A DNA stretch of 64,000 nucleotides from positions 1-64,000 of the forward strand of contig JANMAT010000052.1 of the NCBI GenBank assembly GCA_031359995.1, read 5' to 3'. The translations under genes were made by a program, and so were the position numbers. This document shows, one piece after another, positions 19,464 through 29,006 of this stretch (its first letter is position 1; each line of letters starts with the position of its first letter). The notes under the pieces are model-generated. The model did not search any database and was not told where the DNA came from. It saw only the letters and a program-made list of their open reading frames with translations. The stretch comes from JANMAT01 sp031359995. Its GTDB lineage: Bacteria > Actinomycetota > Acidimicrobiia > Acidimicrobiales > Ilumatobacteraceae.

Positions 19464-20875
19464 GTGGACGAGACCCCGAACGTGATGCCGCGGCACGCGG
19501 TGGTGGTGCTGCTCGACAGCCTGAACCGGCACCACGTGGGGGCCTACGGCGGCACCGAGTTCGACACGCCCCACCTCGACCGCTTCGCCCGCCGGGCCCT
19601 GCGCTTCACCAACCACCACGCCGGGTCGTTGCCGTGCATGCCGGCCCGTCACGACGTGCTGTGCACCACACCGAGGTCACCGGATGGTGGTACGAGCGCG
19701 GTCACGAGGACGACCCGTGGCGCACGGTGGAGGACCCGTCGGCCGTCGGCGCGCCGAGCCTGCCCGCGGCCCGCCCGGCGGCGATCCACCGCCACTACGA
19801 CACGTCGCGCTCGTGGTTGCGCACCGAGGACGACTTCCCCGGCCCGCGTACGATGCAGGCTGCGGCCCGGTGGTTGCGCGACACCGCCGGCCGCCACGAT
19901 CGCTCGCTGCTGTTCGTGGACGAGTTCGATCCGCACGAACCGTTCGACACGCCCGAGCCGTGGGCGTCGCGCTACGACGACTCGTGGGAGGGCCCGCGGC
20001 TCATCTGGCCTCCGTACGTGCGGGCCTCGCGCCCGCCGGGCAAGGGTCCGCTGGCCCAGACACCGCCCGACGAGCGCGAGGCCCGCCAGCTGCGGGCCAA
20101 CTACGGCGCCAAGGTCTCGATGATCGACCACTGGTTCGGTCGCGTGCTCGACGAGCTCGACGCCCGCCACGCATGGGACGACACCGTCGTGATCGTCACC
20201 ACCGATCACGGCCACTACCTCGGCGAGCACGGCAACTGGGGCAAGCCGGCGTCGCCCGTGTTCGGCACCCTCGGGCACATCCCGCTGCTGGTGTCGTGGC
20301 CCGGCGTGGCCGCGCGCGACGTGGACGCCCTCACCACATCGGTCGACGTGTTCGCCACCCTCACCGAGGTGTTCGGTGTGACGCCCGAGCACCGCACCCA
20401 CGGCCGCTCGCTGGTGCCGCTGGTCGATGGTTCGGCCACGAGCGTGCGCGACTGGGTGCTGACCGGCGTGTGGGGCCGCGAGGTGCACGTGGTGACCGAC
20501 GCGGTGCGCTACGCCGCCGCGCCGGTCGGCGACAACGCCCCGTTGTCGATGTGGTCGAACCGGTGGTCGACGATGCCCGTGCATGCCTTCCCCCAACTGC
20601 GCCTGCCCCGACCCGACGGGCGGGCGGTGCTGGCCCGCATGCCCGGCAGCGACGTGCCCGTCATCCGCCAGCCGTTCGTGGCCGGTGACCTGCTGCCGTT
20701 CTGGGCGGCCAGCGGCTTCGAGGGGAACCACTGCTACGACCGACGTGAGGACCCGGTTGAGGCGCGCAACGCAGCCGGCGGGCGCCTCGAGGCCGACGCC
20801 CGTGAGCGGCTGCGCGCCGCCCTCGTGGAGGTCGAGGCGCCCGACGACCAGTTCGTCCGGCTCGGACTGGTCTGA
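19464..20875 (+). pseudogene. Sulfatase broken by an internal deletion and frame change
   Basis: Two frames together make a sulfatase. Frame 1 from GTG 19464 gives AVVVLLDSLNRHHVGAYGG, TPHLDRFA and the active-site motif CMPAR (C-x-P-x-R, formylglycine site), then breaks near 19660. Frame 2 resumes at about 19670 with HTEVTGWWYERGHEDDPW and continues through the metal ligands (FVDEFDPHEPFDTP, TTDHGHYLGEHG) to the stop at 20875. By comparison with family members about 50-60 residues are missing at the junction, so this is a deletion with frame loss rather than a simple sequencing slip. If not an assembly error, the enzyme is dead. Confidence 0.75.
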
Positions 20876-20937
20876 AGCGGCGGTAGCCTGGCGTCCAGGG
20901 CAACCGCCGGGGGGCGGTCCGAAGGGGGTACGGCGTC

Positions 20938-22236
20938 ATGGCCATCGCAGCACGTGAGAACGGGCGGGTTCCCGATCCGGTGAAGCTCGACGAGATCGAC
21001 CTGGGCACGTGGGAGTTCTGGGCGCGCGACGACGACTACCGCGACGCCGCCTTCCTGACGCTGCGCCAGGAGGCGCCGATCAGCTTCCACGGCGAGCCCA
21101 CGCTGCCGGGCTTTCCCGACGGTCCCGGCCACTGGGCCCTCACAACCTACGACGACGTGTGGCACGTGAGCCGGCACCCGCAGCTGTTCAGCTCCTACCC
21201 GTCCATCGTCATCGGCGACTCGCCGCCCGAGGTCGCCGAGCTGTTCGGCTCCATGATCGTGCTCGACGATCCCCGCCACTTCCGCCTGCGCACCATCGTG
21301 CAGAAGGCGTTCACGCCCAAGATGATCACCCAGGTCGAGGACTACGTGCGCCAGCGGGCCCGCAAGCTGGTCGACGCCATGATCGCCGACAACCCCGGCG
21401 GCACCTGCGATCTCGTGCCGTCGTTGTCGGGCCCGCTGCCCGTGCAGGTCATCTGCGACATGATGGGCATCCCCGAGGAGGACCACGCCAAGATCTTCCA
21501 CTGGACGAACGTGATCCTCGGTGTGGGCGACGAGGACATCGCCGCCACCTACGAGGAGTTCGAGCAGGTGGCCAAGGACATGGCCGCCTACGGCATGGCC
21601 CTGGCCGACGCCCGCCGCTCGAAGCCGGCCGACGACCTCACCACGAACCTGGTGCAGGCCGAGGTCGACGGTGAGCGCCTCAGCGACCTCGAGATCGCCT
21701 CGTTCTTCATCCTGCTCGGTGCGGCCGGCAACGAGACCACGCGCAACGCCATCAGCCACGGTGTCACCGCGCTCACCCGCTACCCCGAGCAGCGGCAGGC
21801 GTGGTTCAGCGACTTCGACGCCCACGCCAAGACCGCCGTGGAGGAGATCGTGCGCTGGGGCTCGCCGGTCATCTACATGCGGCGCCGCGTCATGGAGGAC
21901 ACGGTCGTCGGCGGCCAGAAGATGGCCGAGGGCGACAAGGTGACCATGTGGTACAACTCGGCCAATCGCGACGAGGCGAAGTTCGATCAGCCGTTCAGGT
22001 TCGATGTGCTCCGCGACCCGAACCCGCAGGTCGGCTACGGCGCCGGCGGGCCGCACTTCTGCCTCGGAGCCAACCTGGCCCGACGCGAGATCACCATGGC
22101 GTTCGAGGAGCTGCACCGCCAGCTCCCCGACGTCGCCGCCACCGCCGAGCCGGCCATCCTGGTGTCGCCGTTCATCCACGGCATCAAGCGGCTGCCGGTG
22201 GCGTGGGACCCGGCCACGGCCGGTGGGGCGAAGTAG
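20938..22236 (+). CDS. Cytochrome P450
   Basis: 432-residue bacterial P450 mono-oxygenase. I-helix oxygen motif GAAGNETTRNA near residue 260, the ExxR pair EEIVRW near 302, and the heme-binding loop YGAGGPHFCLGANLARREI with the axial Cys near 379. Sequence feel is that of the CYP125/CYP142 steroid-and-fatty-acid group, but substrate assignment needs a phylogeny. ATG 20938 has a GAAGGGGG tract about 9 nt upstream. Redox partners are not adjacent; the nearest ferredoxin is at 47.7 kb. Confidence 0.92.
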   Translation: MAIAARENGRVPDPVKLDEIDLGTWEFWARDDDYRDAAFLTLRQEAPISFHGEPTLPGFPDGPGHWALTTYDDVWHVSRHPQLFSSYPSIVIGDSPPEVAELFGSMIVLDDPRHFRLRTIVQKAFTPKMITQVEDYVRQRARKLVDAMIADNPGGTCDLVPSLSGPLPVQVICDMMGIPEEDHAKIFHWTNVILGVGDEDIAATYEEFEQVAKDMAAYGMALADARRSKPADDLTTNLVQAEVDGERLSDLEIASFFILLGAAGNETTRNAISHGVTALTRYPEQRQAWFSDFDAHAKTAVEEIVRWGSPVIYMRRRVMEDTVVGGQKMAEGDKVTMWYNSANRDEAKFDQPFRFDVLRDPNPQVGYGAGGPHFCLGANLARREITMAFEELHRQLPDVAATAEPAILVSPFIHGIKRLPVAWDPATAGGAK

Positions 22237-22239
22237 CGC

Positions 22240-22617
22240 TCAGCTCCGCAGCGCGGCGGCCTGGGCCGGGTCGAGGTACTCGTCGATCCGGGTGATCCGG
22301 CCGTCCGCGCAGCGGATGCGCAACATGGCCGGCACGGTGATCTCGGTGCCGTTCGGCGCCGTGGCCCGCAGCACGTGCTGCTGCACGAACCCGTCGGCCA
22401 GCACGACGCGGTCGATCTCGGTGTAGCGCAGGTTCGTCGCCTTCGAGTGCATCCACGACAGCGTCTTCAGGTTCAGGTCGCGGTTCTGCGTGACCATGTC
22501 GAAGTTGTGCCAGACCTCGACATCGTCGGCGTAGATGGCGCGCAACGCCTCGACGTCGCCGGCGGTGATGGCGGCGAAGATGCGGTCGGCGAGCTGGTCG
22601 ATCTCTGCGGGCGTCAT
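22240..22617 (-). CDS. SnoaL/NTF2-like protein
   Basis: 125-residue single-domain NTF2-fold protein: ADRIFAAITAGDVEALRAIYADDVEVWHNF at the start, a beta sheet, and the C-terminal RITRIDEYLDPAQAAAL typical of SnoaL-like polyketide cyclase or ketosteroid-isomerase relatives. Its ATG overlaps the stop of the dimethylformamidase-like gene by four bases, so it is made from the same message. Could be an isomerase, hydratase or binding protein. Confidence 0.82.
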   Translation of the reverse strand: MTPAEIDQLADRIFAAITAGDVEALRAIYADDVEVWHNFDMVTQNRDLNLKTLSWMHSKATNLRYTEIDRVVLADGFVQQHVLRATAPNGTEITVPAMLRIRCADGRITRIDEYLDPAQAAALRS

Positions 22618-24206
22618 GGGGCGGACGTTACTGCGGCACTCAGTCGGTCGAGGATGTTGCGGGTCACCTGCTGCACCAGGGCGTCGCCGCCGGCCACGCC
22701 GTAGGACCAGTCGGTGCAGCCCGTGGTCACGACCGTGCCGTTGCGCTCGTAGCAGCCGAGCACGGCGTTGCCGTGGGCCACGCGGGCCACGTTGGCGGGC
22801 GACGCGTCACCGAACAGGACATGGGCCACGCCCTCGAGCTCGCCGACGGCGCGCATCGCCTGCAGGCTCGTGGTGTACTCGTTGATGCCGAGGGCGGCAT
22901 CGACCGACCAGAGCCGCGCCGGCGCCGAGCCGAGCACGGTGAACGTGTCGGGGCTCCCGTCGGCGTGGGTGGGCACGGGCAGGCCGTCGCGCAGGGTCAG
23001 CTCGCACCCGTCGCACTCGTAGCCGACCACCACGTGCTCGGCGCCGAGCACGTCGCCGTAGCGCAGGTCGGTGCCGGCGAACAGCCAGTGCCGCGGTTGC
23101 CAGATCGTGTACCCGCGCTGGCCGCGCGGCGTGCCGCCGGCGATGCGGGCGTAGCCGCCACGCGTGAACGACACGCCGGTCATGAGCGACTCGGGGCGTC
23201 CGATGATGGGGTCCGACCACATCGACGTGAGCAGATGCGGATCGGTCTTGCGGCGCGGGTCGGCCCGGCGGGCGCTGTCCTTGTAGCCGATCATGGTGTC
23301 GCCGCCGTCCTCCAGGCGCACCTGCCAGAACGAGGTGTTGCCCGACAGGAACGCCACGTTGCCGCCGCGGCCGATGAACGCCTCGACGGTGTCGCGCATG
23401 GGCGACGACCAGTACTCGTCGTGGCCCACCGAGAGCACCATCGGGTAGGCGTCGACGATGCCCGGCCGCTCCTCCAGGTCGCTGTTCACGGCGTAGTCGA
23501 AGGTGTAGCCGGCGGCCTCGGCCCATGCCACGAACGGGGCCTCCCACGTCGGCCAGCCGGCGCAGGCCGACCACGAGCAGATCGAGTGCCTGCGCCAGTA
23601 GGCCGACCACGCGTCGCCGCCCAGGTCGGGCTCGTCGTTCGTGTTGGCGTTGCGATGCTGCAGGGCGTCGGGTCGGGTGAGCAGCCCGTGGGCGAACGGG
23701 CGCCGGAACGACACCTGGGTGCCACCCGTGTACAGGTTCGGTCCGCCCCAGTCGTTGTAGGCGTTCCACGTGTTGGTCGACAGTTCCAGCAGGATCGGCG
23801 CCGTCGGCCCGCCGGTGCGGGCCCGCACGACGAAACCGGCCAGTCGCTCGACGGTGGAGCCGTCGGGGCGCTCGGCCCGCAGCACCACCTCGTACCAGCC
23901 CGAGCGCCAGTCGTCGCCGACCGTGATGGTGGTGGTGACCGGCCAGCGGGCCCCGTTGGCGGCGGCGTCGGCGGGGATCTCGTGGGGTTCGGCGATCATG
24001 CCGTCGAGCCGGGCCACCACGTCACGCCGGGCGCCCACGCGGGCGATCTCGATGTCGACGGCCAATGCGGTGTCGGCGGGCGCGACACGACCCGACCGGT
24101 GCGGTCGGGTCGTGGCCAGGTGCAGGTCGACGACGTCGCCGGGCTCGTAGGAGAGCCGCCCGGCATAGCCCTCGACGGCGAGTGGGTTCGGAGGTCGCTC
24201 GGTCAC
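22614..24206 (-). CDS. N,N-dimethylformamidase large-subunit-like protein
   Basis: 530 residues. An N-terminal beta-sandwich (1-130) precedes a glutamine-amidotransferase-like domain with the family signature SVGHDEYWSSPMRDTVEAF at about 259-277 and GGNVAFLSGNTSFWQVRLED. The His-Asp-Glu triplet corresponds to the His and Glu iron ligands described for dimethylformamidase; the Tyr ligand could not be placed with certainty. Family members hydrolyse amides, but many homologues are uncharacterised. GTG 24206 is leaderless: TAGCGT at 24214-24219, 7 nt upstream. Coupled to the SnoaL-like gene. Confidence 0.8.
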   Translation of the reverse strand: MTERPPNPLAVEGYAGRLSYEPGDVVDLHLATTRPHRSGRVAPADTALAVDIEIARVGARRDVVARLDGMIAEPHEIPADAAANGARWPVTTTITVGDDWRSGWYEVVLRAERPDGSTVERLAGFVVRARTGGPTAPILLELSTNTWNAYNDWGGPNLYTGGTQVSFRRPFAHGLLTRPDALQHRNANTNDEPDLGGDAWSAYWRRHSICSWSACAGWPTWEAPFVAWAEAAGYTFDYAVNSDLEERPGIVDAYPMVLSVGHDEYWSSPMRDTVEAFIGRGGNVAFLSGNTSFWQVRLEDGGDTMIGYKDSARRADPRRKTDPHLLTSMWSDPIIGRPESLMTGVSFTRGGYARIAGGTPRGQRGYTIWQPRHWLFAGTDLRYGDVLGAEHVVVGYECDGCELTLRDGLPVPTHADGSPDTFTVLGSAPARLWSVDAALGINEYTTSLQAMRAVGELEGVAHVLFGDASPANVARVAHGNAVLGCYERNGTVVTTGCTDWSYGVAGGDALVQQVTRNILDRLSAAVTSAP

Positions 24207-24242
24207 GACGCGGACGCTAGCGCCGGCCCGGTCGCCCCGACC

Positions 24243-24866
24243 TCAGTGCCCGCGGCGGATCCACTCCTCGAGCTGGGGGGCCTCGGCACCGATGGTCGTC
24301 GAGTCGCCGTGGCCGGTGTGCACGATGGTCTCGGGCGGCAGGCTGAGCAACTGCTCGCGGATCGAGGTGACGATCGTGGGGAAGTCGCTGAAGCTGCGCC
24401 CGGTCGCGCCGGGGCCGCCACAGAACAGCGTGTCGCCGCTGAACACCACCCCGCCGGCCACGTTCACGAAGCAGCAGCAGCCGGGGGAGTGACCGGGCGT
24501 GTGCAGCACGCCCAGCTCGAGCCCGCCGGCGGTGAGCACGTCGCCCTTGGCCAACGTGCGGTCGGGGGCGCGGTCGGGGTACACCGCGTCCCACAGCATC
24601 CGGTCGGCCGGGTGCAGGTAGATGGGCGCGTCGACCTCGTCGGCCAGCGCGGCGGCGGCGTTGATGTGGTCGTTGTGCCCGTGGGTGAGGACCACGCCGG
24701 CCACGCGCCGGCCGTTGATCGCCTGCAGGATGGGGGCGGCGTCGTGGGCGGCGTCGATCACCATGACCTGCTTGTCGCTGCCGACGAGCCAGATGTTGTT
24801 GGTGACCTGCCACTCGCCGCCGTCGAGAGCGAAGATGCCTTCCGTCGTGACCAGTTCGACGGTCAC
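24243..24866 (-). CDS. Metallo-beta-lactamase-fold thioester hydrolase partner of MscR
   Basis: 207-residue MBL-fold enzyme. Zinc ligands are THGHNDH (HxHxDH, about 60-66), His in HTPGHSPG (about 121), Asp in FSGDTLF (about 145) and the late His in TGHGDS (about 188), as in glyoxalase II. Its GTG overlaps the stop of mscR by four bases. In actinobacteria a gene in this position is thought to hydrolyse S-formylmycothiol to formate, finishing formaldehyde oxidation; that role is inferred from position and fold. Confidence 0.85.
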   Translation of the reverse strand: MTVELVTTEGIFALDGGEWQVTNNIWLVGSDKQVMVIDAAHDAAPILQAINGRRVAGVVLTHGHNDHINAAAALADEVDAPIYLHPADRMLWDAVYPDRAPDRTLAKGDVLTAGGLELGVLHTPGHSPGCCCFVNVAGGVVFSGDTLFCGGPGATGRSFSDFPTIVTSIREQLLSLPPETIVHTGHGDSTTIGAEAPQLEEWIRRGH

Positions 24867-25951
24867 AGCACCACCACGCTGCGGAGCACTTCGCCGCGCT
24901 CCATCTTGTGGAAGGCCTCTTCGACCCCGTCGAGGGTGATCGTCTCGGACACGAAGCGGTCCAGGTCGAGGCGACCCTGCAGGTACAGCGAGATCAGCAT
25001 CGGGAAGTCACGGCTGGGCACGCAGTCGCCGTACCAGCTCGGCTTCAGCGCACCGCCGCGGCCGAAGAACTCGATCATCGGGATGTCGGGGAACTTCATG
25101 GTGGGCGTGGGCACGCCCACCTGCACGACCGTGCCGGCGAAGTCACGGGCGAAGAAGGCCTGCTCGAGCACCTTGGGGTTGCCCACCGCCTCGATGCACA
25201 CGTCGGCGCCGAAGCCACCGGTGGCGGCGCGCACCGCCTCGACCGCATCTTCTTTGCTGCCGTTCACGGTGTGGGTGGCGCCGAACTGCTTGGCGATGGC
25301 CAGCTTCCGGTCGTCGAGGTCGACCGCCACGATGGTGGTGGCACCGGCCAGCTTGGCGCCGGCGATGGCGGCGTCACCGACGCCACCGCAGCCGAACACC
25401 GCCACCGAGTCGCCGCGTTGCACGTTGCCGGTGAGCATGGCGGCACCGATGCCGGCCATGACACCGCAGCCGAGCAGACCGGCGGTGGCTGCGGGCGCCG
25501 CCGGGTCGACCGGCGTGCACTGGCCGGCGGCCACGAGCGTCTTCTCGGCGAAGGCGCCGATGCCCAGCGCGGGTGACAGCTCGGTGCCGTCGATGAGGGT
25601 CATCTTCTGCGTGGCGTTGAACGTGGCGAAGCAGTACTGGGGCTTGCCCTTCAGGCAGCTGCGGCAGTTGCCGCACACGGCGCGCCAGTTGAGGATGACG
25701 AAGTCACCCGGCTTCACGTTGGCCACCCCGGCGCCGACCGACTCGACGATGCCGGCCGCCTCGTGCCCGAGCAGGAACGGGAAGTCGTCGTTGATGCCGC
25801 CCTCCCGGTAGTGCAGATCGGTGTGGCACACGCCGCACGCCTGGATCTGCACCACGGCCTCGCCCGGACCCGGGTCGGGGATCACGATGGTCTCGACGCT
25901 CACCGGCTGACCCTTGCTCCGGGCCACGACTCCACGAACCTGCTGCGCCAC
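24863..25951 (-). CDS. mscR: S-(hydroxymethyl)mycothiol dehydrogenase
   Basis: 362-residue zinc alcohol dehydrogenase that oxidises the formaldehyde-mycothiol adduct with NAD (also known as mycothiol-dependent formaldehyde dehydrogenase and S-nitrosomycothiol reductase). Catalytic zinc ligands ACGVCHTDLHYREG and GHEAAG (about 38-68), structural zinc cysteines CGNCRSCLKGKPQYC (about 91-105), and the Rossmann glycines FGCGGVGDAAI (about 190). The stretch NATQKMTLIDGTELSPALGIG is characteristic of this subgroup. GTG 25951 has a GGAGGA Shine-Dalgarno 8 nt upstream. Its presence argues that the host makes mycothiol. Confidence 0.9.
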   Translation of the reverse strand: MAQQVRGVVARSKGQPVSVETIVIPDPGPGEAVVQIQACGVCHTDLHYREGGINDDFPFLLGHEAAGIVESVGAGVANVKPGDFVILNWRAVCGNCRSCLKGKPQYCFATFNATQKMTLIDGTELSPALGIGAFAEKTLVAAGQCTPVDPAAPAATAGLLGCGVMAGIGAAMLTGNVQRGDSVAVFGCGGVGDAAIAGAKLAGATTIVAVDLDDRKLAIAKQFGATHTVNGSKEDAVEAVRAATGGFGADVCIEAVGNPKVLEQAFFARDFAGTVVQVGVPTPTMKFPDIPMIEFFGRGGALKPSWYGDCVPSRDFPMLISLYLQGRLDLDRFVSETITLDGVEEAFHKMERGEVLRSVVVL

Positions 25952-26036
25952 GATGGCTTCCTCCTTCGACGAGATCGACCGGAGGATCGTAGTGACCCGG
26001 GCCGCCGGCCGCCGCCCCCAACCGGGCGTGGAGCGG

Positions 26037-27257
26037 TCAGAACCAGCTGGCCGACCAGGGCACGACCGCCGAGTGGAACGCGGCCTCGGCCGCGGCCACC
26101 GCGCCCGCCGAGTGTTCGTCGACGCCACCGGTCGCGTGCAGCACCCACCACGACACCGAGCCGAACAGCACCGCGCCCACCGTCGCCACCGGCACGGTCA
26201 GGTCGGTGGGCCCGGTGGCCGCGGTGACGGTGGCGGGGCTGCCGCCGCCGTCGGCCTGCACGCGCCAGCGACCGTCGCTCAGACCGAGCGGGTCGACGAC
26301 CTCGATGGTCGTGTCGAGCGGGGCCGCGTACGTGCGCCCGGCCAGGCAGGCGGCCACGTCGAGCGGGCGGGCCCACAGGAAGTCGGCCCGTTCGGTCTGG
26401 ATGGCGGCGCGACCGTCGGCCAGCCAGTGGGGGAGCAGCTCGGTGACCCGCCGGTTTCGGGCGACCACCTTGCGGGCCCAGTCGATCTCGCACACGTACC
26501 GCCACAGTCGGGCCTCCGCCGCCGGGCTGGCCCCGATGAGGATGTCGACGGTGACCACGCCGGCGGGCCGGCGGCCGTCGAAGGTCGAGTCGATCTTGTA
26601 CTGCACGAACCCGCTGACCGCGCCCGCATCGTCGCGGCACAGGGCCTGGAAGCCCTTCCACGGTTCGCTCGGCAGGCCCCGCAGGTAGCTGCTCCAGACG
26701 AAGTCGTCGCGCTCCAGTTCCGACGGTGACCGGCGCCGGTGGGCGTCGTAGGCCGGCCGGGCCTCGGCGACGAGCTCGTCGAGGTCGACCTGCTCCACCT
26801 CGCCCTCGCCCTGCGTGAGCCAGCGCGCCGCGCTGGTGGTGATCTCGACGGTGCCGTGCTCGGTGGCGGGGCCGTACCCGAAGCGCCCGTAGATCGGCCA
26901 CTCGGCGGCGATCAGCGTGGTCAGCGGTTCGCCCCGCTCGCGCCCGTCGCGCAGGGCCGCCACGAGCAGCTGCTGCATGAGGCCGCGCCGTCGGTGGGTC
27001 GAGCGCGTGGTCACCGAAGTCACGCCGCACGAGGTGAGCTCGCCCCCGCCGACCATGGTGGTGCTGAGCGGCATGGTGCGCACGGTGGCCACGATGCGCC
27101 CAGCGTCGAACGCCCCCTGCCAGCGCCCTGGGCGGAACTGCGCCGCACGGGCGACGACGTCGCGTTCGTCGACCGCGGCGACGTGGAAGCCGTGGTAGGT
27201 GGCGCGCTCGTAGGCGTCCGCCTCGTCCTGGCGGGCCGGGCGCGTCTCGTTGCTCAT
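26037..27257 (-). CDS. Eis-like GNAT acetyltransferase
   Basis: 406 residues in the three-part Eis layout: an N-terminal GNAT domain with the acetyl-CoA loop VTTRSTHRRRGLMQQLL (about 80-96) and AAEWPIYGRFGYGPATEHG, a second degenerate GNAT domain, and a C-terminal SCP2-like domain ending in Phe, whose free carboxylate is the catalytic base in Eis. Such enzymes acetylate amines, including some aminoglycosides. ATG 27257 is leaderless: TAGCGT (27265-27270), 7 nt upstream. The ATG at 27275 lies upstream of that -10. Confidence 0.85.
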   Translation of the reverse strand: MSNETRPARQDEADAYERATYHGFHVAAVDERDVVARAAQFRPGRWQGAFDAGRIVATVRTMPLSTTMVGGGELTSCGVTSVTTRSTHRRRGLMQQLLVAALRDGRERGEPLTTLIAAEWPIYGRFGYGPATEHGTVEITTSAARWLTQGEGEVEQVDLDELVAEARPAYDAHRRRSPSELERDDFVWSSYLRGLPSEPWKGFQALCRDDAGAVSGFVQYKIDSTFDGRRPAGVVTVDILIGASPAAEARLWRYVCEIDWARKVVARNRRVTELLPHWLADGRAAIQTERADFLWARPLDVAACLAGRTYAAPLDTTIEVVDPLGLSDGRWRVQADGGGSPATVTAATGPTDLTVPVATVGAVLFGSVSWWVLHATGGVDEHSAGAVAAAEAAFHSAVVPWSASWF

Positions 27258-27327
27258 GACCGCCACGCTACGCATGGCCTCGCCGGCTCCCCCGGGCGAT
27301 TAACCGGCGTGATGAGCGACGGGCCCG

Positions 27328-28929
27328 TCAGGCGGTCGACTGCTCGACGAGGCGGCGGGCGATGACCTTCAGGCAGAGCGTCTCGTCGGCGCCCTCGAAG
27401 ATCGACAGCACGCGGGCGTCCACGAACAGACGGCTGACCGTGTACTCCTCGGCGTAGCCCATGCCACCGTGGATCTGCATGGCCTCGCGCGTGACCCACT
27501 CGGCCGCCTTGCACACGTAGGCCTTCACCATCGACGCCTCCATGGCACCCTGGCCCTTGGCCATGAGCGTGGCGACCTCGTAGGCGAACTGGCGCGCCGC
27601 CTGGATGATGATGGCCATGCGGGCCAGCTTCACCTTGGTCAGCTGGTACTCGCCGATCGGGTGGCCGAACACCTTGCGGTTGGCGGCGTAGTCACGGGCC
27701 GCCTCGTACGCGGCCTGCATCACGCCCACGGCGCGCGCTGCGGTCTGCAGACGACCATTCTCGAAGCCCTCCATCTGGAGGTAGAAGCCCTTGCCCAGAC
27801 CGGCCTCGCCGCCGATCAGGGCATCGGCGGTCACCCACCAGTTCTCGAAGGCCAACTCGTAGGAGTGCATGCCGCGGTAGCCGATCGTGTCGATCGGGCG
27901 GCCCTCCATGCGGCCGCCGCCGGTCTGGTTCTGCACGAAGCCGTGGCCTTCGCCGCGCTCTTTGGGCACGAAGAACATCGACAGGCCCCGGTGGGTCTTC
28001 GAACGGTCGGGGTCGGTGCGGGCCAGCACGAGCAGCACGTCGGCGCGCGCCGCGAACGTGCACCACGTCTTCACGCCGTTGATGACCCAACCCTCGGCGC
28101 CGTCAGCGCCGGCGGCGCGCGTGGCGGTGACCTTCAGGCCGGCAACGTCGGAGCCGTAGTCGGGCTCGGTCACGGCGACGGCACCCATGACCTCGGCGGT
28201 GGCCAGCTTGGGCAGCCAGTAGTGCTTCTGCTCCTCGGTGCCGCCCTTCACCAGGGCGCGAGTGAGGATCTCGGGGCGGGTGATCAGCGAGCCGCCGATG
28301 CCGAGCGAGGCTCGGCTCAGCTCCTCGGTGGCCACGACCATGCCCATGTAGTCGCCGGCGCCGCCGGTGGCGTAGCCGCCGTACTCCTCGGGCACCGACA
28401 GGCCGAAGGCGCCCAGCTCGCCGAGGCCCGCGATGACCGCTTCGGGCACGTCCTCGTTGTAGCGGTGCACGTGCTCGGCCGACGGGCGGATGATGTCGTC
28501 GGCGAAGCGGCGGAACGTGTCCTGCACCATCTCGAAGTCGGGGTCCAGGTGCCGGGGCGCGTCGATGTCGGCCAGGGTCGCCAACAGCTCGGGGTCGCGG
28601 TAGTGGGCGACGAAGGTGTGGGCTTCGGCCAGCGGGTCGCGCTCCAGGCCCCACGATGACTCACGGCCCACGAGGCGGGCCGAGAGCTCGGCGGCGGCGT
28701 CGGCGACGAAGGCGCAGGTGAGCACGCCCTCCACCTCGCCCTTGGCGCCGTAGTCGAGCAGCGAGCGGGCCGTCTCGACCGCGGCCGACGCGTGGGCCAG
28801 GTCGTAGGCCAGCACCTGGTGGGCGTCGGGCCCGCCGTTGGCGGCCAGGTGACGCACTCCCTTCCCGACGATGCGCGAGCACAGCTCGACTACGGACGCG
28901 GCGGCGGTGAGATCGAGGACATCGGCCAT
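27328..28929 (-). CDS. Acyl-CoA dehydrogenase with N-terminal helical extension
   Basis: 533-residue flavoenzyme of the acyl-CoA dehydrogenase family. Residues 1-125 are an extra helical domain; the dehydrogenase core follows with AVTEPDYGSDVAGLKVTATR (FAD/substrate motif, about 238-257), WCTFAARADVLLVLART, and the C-terminal IHGGMGYAEEY...RVLSIFEGADE. Probably dehydrogenates a branched or modified acyl-CoA. ATG 28929 is leaderless with TACGCT at 28936-28941, 6 nt upstream. Divergent from the LOG gene. Confidence 0.88.
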   Translation of the reverse strand: MADVLDLTAAASVVELCSRIVGKGVRHLAANGGPDAHQVLAYDLAHASAAVETARSLLDYGAKGEVEGVLTCAFVADAAAELSARLVGRESSWGLERDPLAEAHTFVAHYRDPELLATLADIDAPRHLDPDFEMVQDTFRRFADDIIRPSAEHVHRYNEDVPEAVIAGLGELGAFGLSVPEEYGGYATGGAGDYMGMVVATEELSRASLGIGGSLITRPEILTRALVKGGTEEQKHYWLPKLATAEVMGAVAVTEPDYGSDVAGLKVTATRAAGADGAEGWVINGVKTWCTFAARADVLLVLARTDPDRSKTHRGLSMFFVPKERGEGHGFVQNQTGGGRMEGRPIDTIGYRGMHSYELAFENWWVTADALIGGEAGLGKGFYLQMEGFENGRLQTAARAVGVMQAAYEAARDYAANRKVFGHPIGEYQLTKVKLARMAIIIQAARQFAYEVATLMAKGQGAMEASMVKAYVCKAAEWVTREAMQIHGGMGYAEEYTVSRLFVDARVLSIFEGADETLCLKVIARRLVEQSTA

Positions 28930-29006
28930 GGGCGTAGCGTAAGTCGGCACCGTGACGAGGCCAAAGCGAAGCGCACGCCGGGCGAGCGACATGCGACACT
29001 GCCCCC

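Noticed and set aside
22773..25811. A 1012-residue plus-strand reading
   Set aside because: Antisense of the dimethylformamidase-like, MBL and mscR genes; low-complexity composition and no motifs.
26917..27198. Plus-strand reading inside the Eis-like gene
   Set aside because: Antisense to clear acetyltransferase motifs; no supporting start signal.
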